Source: Silene latifolia
Lineage: Eukaryota; Streptophyta; Magnoliopsida; Caryophyllales; Caryophyllaceae
Assembly (NCBI RefSeq): GCF_048544455.1
Contig: NC_133531.1
Span: 66,130,099 to 66,194,098 of the forward strand
Direction: 5' to 3'
Length of the DNA stretch: 64,000 bases
Made by a program: the position numbers and the translations under genes
Part shown: positions 56,519 to 64,000 of the stretch, in pieces
How positions within the stretch are numbered: position 1 is the stretch's first letter
Layout of the letters: each line of letters starts with the position of its first letter
Notes under the pieces: generated by a model
Databases searched by the model: none
Seen by the model: the letters and a program-made list of their open reading frames with translations, nothing else
Told to the model about the DNA's origin: nothing

Positions 56519-56536
56519 GTTTGGTTTGGGGAAGTT
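56519..56536 (+). other. A2 polypurine tract
   Basis: GGTTTGGTTTGGGGAAGT immediately before the 3' LTR. Preceded by CTTGGGGACAAGCAAG, as in A1. Confidence 0.9.
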
Positions 56537-59440
56537 TGATGCGTGTCTTTTATATGATGTTTTACATTCTATTTTCCACGCATTTCAGACCTCATTTGTG
56601 TAGTTTAAGCTACCATTTCCCCCATTTCCGTCTACTTTCGTGTTTTTGTAAATTATTGTAGAAATGTGAAGAATCCAGCGGAAATCGAGCTAAATCCGCC
56701 CCCGAGTATCCTGCATTGCATTTTGACGTGAAGTATTCACTTAAAGAACGAGCTTGGTGCGCAATTCAAAGCCCAAAAGACAAATACACGAGAAATTGGA
56801 AGTCAAGTGTCAGCTACTTCAGTCGATCAACCACTGCCTTCAGTCGATCGACCAACTTGCGGGTTCCAGAAGCTACTGTACACTGCTACTCAGTCGATCG
56901 ACCGCCACTCTTAGTCGATCGACCAAGCCGCTATCCCAGACGAGAATTAAAAGATCGAGGAAACTCAAGCCCATTGTGTTTAGGTTTTGATAATAAGTGT
57001 TACGTATATTTTCTATATAACGTAACCTAGAACATCAGATTATTCATTCAGTTTTACTAGTTCTTTAGCCAGTTTTCCAACATTCAATAATTAGGGTTTT
57101 TAAATACTATTTCGTACAATTACTCTCGCATTCGGTTTCTGGATCTCTCGCTGCAATTCCAATCGGTATTCTTCTGCTAATAATTCAGTTTGCTTTATTA
57201 TTGCTTGTAGGATAGAATTGCTAGTTAGTTTCCCAAAACCGATTCATCGTTTATGCTAATTGTTTTTCTATTATTTCAAGCATGAATTCTTCTGTTTATT
57301 TTATTAGTTTTATTGTTGTTATCGTCCTTAGTATGAGTAGCTAAATAGTTTGTGCTAGGATATAAGGGAATTATAGTGTAGGCGGCAATATAATGAACAC
57401 ACGACGATACGCGTGTCGTCGATCGACCGACATGCTTGGTCGATCGACTGACCTCGTGAGGTTTTCCTTCGTTTTAATTGATTTAAATGTTGTGTTTGAC
57501 GAATCGAATGCATGCGACTAGTTGAATACTTAATATTTGACTGACCCATTAGATCGAGAGATAGGGACAGTTGTTAGATCACCAATTAAAATGACTAAAC
57601 TATGCTGAGATCGAAAGATAGGTAAAGTTTAGACCGTTAGTCACTTTTCAGGACGAAAGTTAGTATTAGTGATATTAGGGACCTATAGCGAGATTGAAAT
57701 ATGCTATTTGTAAAGAGTGGACCGAGAGGACCTCTTTATTTCCCGCCTCATGTGTTTGATTTAGACCTGTTTAGTATGCTGCCGCCGAAACTATAACGAA
57801 CTGACCATCCTAGTACCCCTTCTCTATCTGTTTTATCTGTTTATTTAGTTTATTATCTTTTATTGCTATTAGTATAGACCAAATCAAATGAACCCCCACT
57901 TTCGTTACTGATAGTGTCAAATTGTGACGAGTCAATAGGTTAATGTTATCACAATAAACATGCTTGATACCGTGTTTTAGTTGGACTTGTTGTAATATAC
58001 CGGTTTGCACTTTTGGTTGTAATTTTAGAGCCTTAGCTTATAACTTACCAAGGTGAAGGAGGAGACACAAAGGTAAGCCAATGGAATAAGTGCAAAGTCA
58101 AGAAAAGTAAGCTTATGGAATATTTGATGCCTTGGCATAGACAAACAAGAGCCAAAATGAAGAATTGAAAACTCGGTTTCACAAGGGTCAACTTCAAATG
58201 GATATATCTCGAGTTCTAGAGCTTGTATCGACGCAAGGCCAATTGGAGGTGAAAGCTTGTGATCTTATCTTTCCAACGGTAGGTCACATGCCTCGTTTGT
58301 CCAAGAAACGAGAGAGATATGGCCTTCGCAAGATGCTGCTGTCAGTCTGAGTGCGCAGCCTGCGCATAATTGTGCGCAACTCGCGCTTTCACGCGCCGCT
58401 GGATTTCGCAATTCTAGTTCCGTGTTTTGGGCTTTCTTAAGGGACTTAACCTAGATTCTCGTGCCTCCCTATATATATCTAGAATTTTGAGATCTAAAAG
58501 GAGGACTCCTACTCACATTCACCTACCATCCTTTCATCTCATCTAATCTCATTCTTAGGGTTTAATCTTGTAATAATTTAGAAGACTATTTCCATTCAAG
58601 TTGTAATCTTTCTTTGTTTTTGGGTTTTATGAAGACTATGGAAGGCTAAATCCTTCCCTTCTTGGTGTAATTCATCCAAAGTCTCCAACTTTGGTATTGT
58701 AAGACTCTTTTAATCTCCTCTTATTTATCTAATGATCTTTCCTTATGCTTAATTCTTATGTTGAGTAGATAAATGTTAGAATTTATCACTCTTGCATCTT
58801 GTTTACCCAACTAGTGCAAATTCTAGAGAAATGGTTTAATCTATCTAGGATTATTTGGAGCAAGCTTGTTGTATGTTGATTTGGTTTAAAGGATTCATGC
58901 AATAAGTAGAAAATTTCATGTCTTTTCTCATTTGTATGGTTTAATCTTGTGAGAATTGATCCTAGCTTCTTGTCTTGGCCTATCTTTAATGCTCATGCTT
59001 AACTTGCACTCATGGTTTAATGAATTGTTGGTTAAACTTGAAGAATATACATAGATGGTTTAATTTGTGTATGTTATCATCTTGACTTGAAAGTATTGGG
59101 TAGAAATTAAGAGGAGAGTTGTTAAAGAGTTAAACTTTACCATTGTTGGTTACAAAGGAAGAATTGCACCAAGTTTCTTTTAATTATTGAATCATCATAC
59201 TCACCAAGTGTTTGTTATATTGCTTCTTAGACAAAGATTGCAAATTTTACTTTGTTTCATGTAGGTTAATTCTAGTATTTTACGACACCTAGTTTTGTCC
59301 TTACCAGTTACCTTAGACTAAATTAGATAATTAGAAATTACATTCGCCTCCTTGTGGTTCAACCCTGTTACCACTAGCCTAGGTTAGTTTTAATAGGAAA
59401 TTATAAATCTTATTTTTGGTACTCACAACGACGGGTATCA
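56537..59440 (+). repeat. A2 3' LTR, interrupted
   Basis: Two parts, 56,537-57,908 and 59,312-59,440, together about 1,501 bp and collinear with the 5' LTR. Differences include a lost palindrome (56,823) and one near 57,418, where CAGTCGATCGACTG became GTCGTCGATCGACCG. Confidence 0.93.
57909..59306. mobile_element. Solo-LTR-like insertion in the A2 3' LTR
   Basis: 1,398 bp, TGATAGTGTC...GTCCTTACCA, flanked by GTTAC (57,904-57,908 and 59,307-59,311). No coding sequence, no internal priming site or polypurine tract. A TATATATA box is at about 58,470 and three TGCGCA palindromes (58,352, 58,361, 58,373) lie upstream of it. Length and features fit a Ty3/gypsy LTR on plus that lost its interior. 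The family is not otherwise seen here. Confidence 0.85.
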
Positions 59441-59445
59441 CGATG

Positions 59446-60421
59446 CTTGCCAAAGGATGGGTTCCGTATCAAGGAGGCACGAGATGCCTTTAAGTGGTAT
59501 CTTGGAAGTGGAGATATTCAATGTTTGGGGAATTGATTATCAAGGACCGTTTCCTTCATAAAAAGGGAATCGGTATATTTTGATTGCGTTGATTATGTCT
59601 CTAAATGAGTAGAGGCAATTCCTACTCCAACAAATGATGCCCGTGCCGTAATCAACTTATTCAAGAAGATCATATTTCCAAGGTTTGGTGTTCCAAGAGC
59701 GGTCATTAGTGATCATGGTACTCATTTTGGTGAGAAACAACTTGATGCCTTATTAGAGAAATATGGAGTCTATCATAGAAGAGGCTTGGCTTACCATCCA
59801 CAAACTAGTGCCCAAGTGGAGGTTTCTAACCGTGAGCTCAAGTCCATACTTGAGAAAGTTATTGCCAAGTCGCGAAAGGATTGGAGTATGAAGCTCGATG
59901 ATACCTTGTGGGCCTATCGTACCGCATATAAGACACCTATTGGTAGCTCACCATATAGGTTGGTCTATGGAAAGGCGTGCCATCTCCTCATTGAGATGGA
60001 ATAAAAAGCTTATTGGGAGGTTAAGGAGCTTAATATGGATCCAAAGTAGAGTAGAGAAAAGTGGACGTTGCAACTAAATGAGCTTGATGAATTCCGCTTA
60101 CAAGCTTATGAGAGCTCCCGTCTTTACAAGGAGAAAACAAAGAGATGGCATGACAAGAAGATCTTGAACAAGGAATTTCAAATCGGTGATAAGGTGTTGC
60201 TATTCAATTCCCGTTACAAGCTATTACCTGGAAAGTTACGATCACGGTGGTCCGGTCCGTATACCGTCACAAATGTCAACAAGTTCAGTTCCGTTGAGGT
60301 GATGATCACCAAGGGCGAAAAATTCAAAGCAAATGGCCATCGTTTGAAGATCTACCATGAGAATGTGATCGTTGGAGTGATAGAGGAAGTGATCGTTCAA
60401 CCTCTACTAAAGAAAGCTTAA
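59446..60421 (+). pseudogene. A3 integrase, 3' part
   Basis: Resumes after A2 with [15 protein letters not shown], then [11 protein letters not shown] (first catalytic Asp, about 59,540) and a stop, a frame break near 59,585-59,610, [11 protein letters not shown] (second Asp, about 59,710) and [17 protein letters not shown] (Glu, about 59,818). A stop at 60,002 precedes the C-terminal part: [44 protein letters not shown] (GPY-type module, about 60,250), end at 60,421. The order and motifs match A1 integrase. Confidence 0.92.
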
Positions 60422-61193
60422 ACCGACTCAAGCTTTTTCGTCGTGCGGGACGTTAAACCAGCGCTTCTTGAGAGGCAACCCAAGCTTTTTAATTGCTTTT
60501 ATTTATTTTTGTTTTAAATTTTCTATAATTTCTGTTTTTTTTGTAGATTTAGGAATAAAATATTAGACTTGACGATGTTTGTTTTGTGATTTATAGGTGA
60601 AAATGAAGAAAATGAGACTTAGAGGAGAGAATAGCACGCTTCCCAATGCAAGAACCCCGTTCGGGGACGTAGTTTTTGAAAAACGGGACGGAATTATTCA
60701 ATTACGGAAGCAAAGGAAAGAGCAGCGTGGACCTGTCAACCCCGATCCCCGATCGGGGACGTAGTTCTCAAAATTCGTGGCTGCTGTTTTAGACGGGTAA
60801 AAAAAAAACGTTTTCATTCTATCATTCCTCAAACCCGACGGTACTCTCCTTCTACTCTTTCTCCATTATTTTCTTCACTTTCTTCATCAAAATCACAAGG
60901 AAACATCAATTTTTTCATCATTTTACAAGATTCATTCATCCATTAACATCATCAAGTAAGTTTTCTTCCCTTTTCTCTTTAACTTCATCTAATTTAATCA
61001 ATTTCATCAAGTTTATCAAACCCTAACTCAAATTGGGGGAAATTGATTTTGTGCTTATTTGTACTAGAAATTGATTGTAGTATGCTCTATTCATGTTTCT
61101 AGTATGAATTAGTTCACTAATTTGTTCTATTATGTCTATTTGGATGAATTTTGGTTAGCCTTAAGATGAATTTTTGTCTTAGATTTCAGAAAA
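60422..61193 (+). other. A3 spacer between integrase and third ORF
   Basis: Contains the post-integrase motif GTGCGGGACGTTAAACCAGC (60,444) and GAGAGGCAACCCAAGC, then palindromes CCCCGTTCGGGG (60,655-60,666) and CCCCGATCGGGG (60,747-60,758), the latter the same form as in the A3 U3. Pyrimidine-rich sequence ending TTAGATTTCAG before the next ATG may be a splice acceptor for a spliced third-ORF mRNA; inference. Confidence 0.72.
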
Positions 61194-62807
61194 ATGGCAC
61201 CAAGAAGACCTCCTACCCAAGGTGCTTCTAAGAGGAGAAGAGGTGATGCGGAATCCTCCCGGGCTGCGGAGGATGTGCAAATGAAAGAGGTCCCAGAATG
61301 GCAAGATCCGGATTTTCCCGGAGTAATTTTCAATTGTTAAAAGCAATATGACAATTGGGTCATCCTAAGAAACAAAGGTATGAAACCGACTAAATTCATT
61401 AACCAAGCTTCTTTGAACAATATTGGAATAGAAAAGAATGTTAAGACATTATTTAAGAACTTTGGTATGAAACATTGTTATACAATGGATTATAAGACCT
61501 TTCCCGAACTCACCCTTGAGTTCTTGAGCTCTTTTGAGTTTCATAGGTCAAAGAAACCCAAGTTTGTGCTTTTTGTGACTTTCCGATTGTTTAATGATGA
61601 CCATAAAATAGACCTAGCGGACTTCGCTAATATCTTCCAATTGCCTCATAAAGACTACCTATTGAATCACCCGAACCCGGTTTTGACATGGAATGCCATT
61701 TCTCACTTCCGTTTTCAAAGTTGGGACCATTGCCCTCACCAATACATACACTACCCCGACATCTGGGTTTGGCAAAGGTTTATGGGGTGGACCTTTTTTG
61801 GGAGAAATGAGCCTCACTCCGTGAGGAAAGTTGAGGTGGAGATTTAGGGCGCCTTCCTTAATGTTAATGGTGAAGATAATTGGAGGGATCAATATTCCCT
61901 ACCACTTTGCGGTCCACTTGACCAAACAATATAACCCAAATAATAGTTGTATTGTCTTAGGAGGTTTGGTTACAAAGATTGCTCATCACTTATGTCGATT
62001 CAACCAAGAAAACACCGACTTGAGACCATTGCTTATCTCTAGGTAAAAAGGGGTTGGGCTAGATTATGAATATTTTCTTTCTTGCAATTGGTTTAGGGAT
62101 GATCACCCTAACATGGTTTGGAAAATCGGTAGGCAAGACTCCATTAGTCTACCGGAAGAAAAGAAAGAAATTAAGGCCTTAGTTCACACCAAGCCCTATC
62201 ATGGGAGTTCCCCTTTTACTAGACCTATTTACCATTTGTCTCTATGGGGTGAGACACGTACCACCGTTGAGCGGCGTGAGGGAGGTTAACCCTCTCAAGC
62301 ACGCCATTCCACCTCTAGTATTCATTCACCTCTAGTCTAGAAATGATGGATATGATGCGAGACTTAAGCTTAAGTGTTAATACAATTCATGATGACCAAA
62401 GACTTGCATTGCATCTCATATATGATCATTTTGCTAGGCAAGGAGTAATCCAACCCAAGGGGCCACACCCTTCATTTTATACTTATCCCCCGGGTGGATT
62501 TCCTCCTCCTTCTCCCCCTCCTAACAATGATGCAGGTACTTTTACTACATATGCTCCCGGTCCGGATTTTTGTGGTTCGGATTATGGAGTTGAGGCATTA
62601 CATGGAGGATATGGAGGGTATGGTGGGTACGGTGGTTATAGTAGCTATGATGATGGTCTTGGTAGTGGCCAAAACATTGGTGAGTATGTCACTCCTCTCC
62701 AAGAGGATGATTCTAGTGGAAGTGGTCAACAAGGTGAAGCATCCAGAAGTGGAAGTGGTAAGAAGAAGAAAAGAAGGAATGGGTTCAACTTTTGGCCCTT
62801 TTCTTAG
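61194..62807 (+). pseudogene. Athila-type third ORF, broken
   Basis: The ATG at 61,194 opens MAPRRPPTQGASKRRRGDAE and stops at about 61,339. The same frame family resumes with MKPTKFINQASLNNIGIEKN, FGMKHCYTMDYKTFPELTLE, FLSSFEFHRSKKPKFVLFVT, FRLFNDDHKIDLADFANIFQ and WVWQRFMGWTFFGRNEPHSV (to 61,847), then further stops. The last part (62,343-62,807) is an open 154-codon tail with a Gly/Tyr-rich stretch GGYGGYGGYGGYSSYDDG and a basic end KKKKRRNGF. Plant Athila elements carry an ORF of this type after pol, sometimes called env-like (compare Pfam ATHILA ORF-1). Function unknown. No clear signal peptide or membrane segment is seen, so an envelope role is not supported here. Confidence 0.78.
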
Positions 62808-63253
62808 ATGAACGATGAAGGAAGAAGTCCCCCGTATACATACTAGCTTGGGGGGAGGCTAGCAAGTCTAGTAAGTTTTCTTTGCTTTGCATTTTAGTTT
62901 ATGTCTTGCAACCCATTAAATATGACCTCTAGTCCCTCTTGTTTATGTGCTTTGAGCCATTTTTATGGTTTAGTTGGGTAATTTAATTGTTGGCACATTG
63001 AGGACAATGTTGTGTTTAGCTTGGGGGGAGATTGCATCATGTAGTGTAGATTGCATATAGGAAATTCGAAAATTTTGAGAGAAATTTGTGCTTTTTGCTT
63101 GCTTGTAGCCTACTTTCCCTCTTGCTTATCCTAATGATAGCTTATAGCTAATGATTTATTCTTTTATGATGAGATAATTGCTACATGGGGATGTCTTGAC
63201 ATAGTAGGTGGGAGATGGAAAATGAACCGAATAGGCTTGATCTTGACTATTGG
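62808..63253 (+). other. A3 3' UTR, truncated
   Basis: Noncoding. Two polypurine-like tracts AGCTTGGGGGGAG (62,848 and 63,021), the second following CACATTGAGGACAATG, typical near the Athila 3' end. No TGATGTGT LTR start follows before the next element begins at 63,254. Confidence 0.75.
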
Positions 63254-64000
63254 TGTAACACCCCGTAAATTTGAAGACCTTTATTTTATTTTAAAAGTAA
63301 TATTTTAATCCATTTTAATTTAATATTAATTTATTTGAAATAATAATAATTTGATAAAATATAATTTTATTTTAGTTTGAAGTAATGTAATCACTTTTGA
63401 TAGTTTAGAAATGTTTAAAAGTAATTTAAACTATATTTAAACCTTTTACTTTGATAAAATAGATTTCTGATAAAAGTCGTAATATTGGGATTTCCCCATT
63501 TCTTACGGTCGTTGGGTAAACGAGTTTGGATATTGGGCAAATGAGTACTTAATCTTTTAGTAAAATCGTGTTTAAGAATTTTAATATTCTCGGAAATCGC
63601 GTTCGACGAATATTTCTAATTACCGTCGAAGCAAACCCAAAACGTAAACAATTGACCACCCTCCCCATGCCATTTGGACCGAAAAATCACCCTCCATTTG
63701 TCTCCTCTTTCAATTTTCATTTCCTCCATTCTCAATCTATCTCCTCCTTCTCTCAAACACCAAAAACCTACCAAAAATCATTCTTACAATCCCTAAAACC
63801 ACCATAAATCCTTCATTTCTCCACCAATTTGCATAAAACTTATATATTTGGAATCCTCTCTTCAATCCTCATCTACTAGTAAGCTTTATTTTCATTTCCC
63901 CCAATTTCGTTTCGGGTCTTATCCTTTTAGGGTTTCGAATTTAGGACTAATTTATGTGTTTTTGTTGTTCTTATAGGTGAAGAATATGAAGATGAGTTAG
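63254..64000 (+). mobile_element. Start of another LTR, chromovirus-like, cut by the window
   Basis: Begins TGTAACACCCCGTAAATTTG, a start typical of Tekay-type chromovirus LTRs. It interrupts the A3 3' UTR; ATTGG (63,249-63,253) would be the left target duplication. AT-rich upstream part, CT-rich leader-like part near 63,700-63,800. The open frame at 63,568-63,807 has no family motif. The other end is outside. Confidence 0.7.

Larger units (their letters stand above)
49637..59440 (+). mobile_element. A2: Athila-like element with gag and protease only
   Basis: LTRs 49,637-51,139 and 56,537-59,440 (the latter enlarged by a nested insertion); target duplication CGATG at 49,632-49,636 and 59,441-59,445. 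Interior of 5.4 kb: priming site, gag, protease, noncoding 3' region, polypurine tract. No RT, RNase H, integrase or third ORF. The LTRs differ at roughly 1.5-2% by eye. A derivative that needed pol from a relative. Confidence 0.93.
34629..63253 (+). mobile_element. A3: Athila-like element hosting two further elements
   Basis: 5' LTR 34,629-36,147, Asp priming site, gag, protease, RT, RNase H, integrase and a third ORF, all on plus. RT is interrupted by copia-2 (39,564-48,337) and integrase by A2 (49,637-59,440). CCTAT (34,624-34,628) is the expected left target duplication. No 3' LTR is in the window: a new LTR begins at 63,254 inside the 3' UTR. All genes are decayed. Confidence 0.9.

Overview
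This window looks like plant nuclear DNA, most likely from a dicot with a large, repeat-rich genome. I see no host gene. Nearly all 64 kb can be assigned to LTR retrotransposons inserted into one another: Athila-like, Tat/Ogre-like and chromovirus Ty3/gypsy elements, and Ty1/copia elements. The evidence is TG...CA long terminal repeats, 5-bp target duplications, plant tRNA primer-binding sites (Asp type, Arg-like type, Met type), polypurine tracts, and gag, protease, reverse transcriptase (RT), RNase H and integrase motifs. Almost every polyprotein is broken by stops or frameshifts. I cannot name the species.

Left third (1-30,059). A minus-strand Athila-like element (A1) supplies pol (30,059-29,982, 16,357-16,314, 7,555-4,842), a 3' untranslated region and an LTR (1,443-2,841). 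A second gag of the same type lies on the other side of that LTR and is cut at 659 by a copia LTR running off the window. A1 pol is split by a complete copia element (copia-1, 7,556-16,313, duplication GATTG) and by a 13.6-kb Tat/Ogre-like element (16,358-29,981, duplication CTTTC). The Tat element has one long gag-like ORF with a duplicated zinc-knuckle module, no pol, several minisatellites, and a copia-type solo LTR (19,633-20,605).

Middle (30,060-34,628). A truncated minus-strand chromovirus with one LTR (C1) adjoins a plus-strand chromovirus fragment (T1).

Right half (34,629-64,000). T1 RNase H is interrupted by a plus-strand Athila-like element (A3; LTR 34,629-36,147). A3 RT is split by a minus-strand copia element (copia-2, 39,564-48,337, duplication ACCTT) whose LTRs are almost identical but whose interior is a fossil. 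A3 integrase is split by another Athila-like element (A2, 49,637-59,440, duplication CGATG) that keeps gag and protease only. The 3' LTR of A2 holds a solo-LTR-like insertion (57,909-59,306, duplication GTTAC), four levels deep. A3 ends in an Athila-type third ORF, and its 3' UTR is cut at 63,254 by the start of another LTR.

The most unusual signal is a set of repeated short palindromes centred on CGATCG. They lie upstream of the likely TATA box in the Athila-like LTRs and again in their 3' UTRs, with flanks that differ by family (CTCGATCGAG, GTCGATCGAC, CCCCGATCGGGG). The CTCGATCGAG form also fills the leader of the unrelated copia-1 element.
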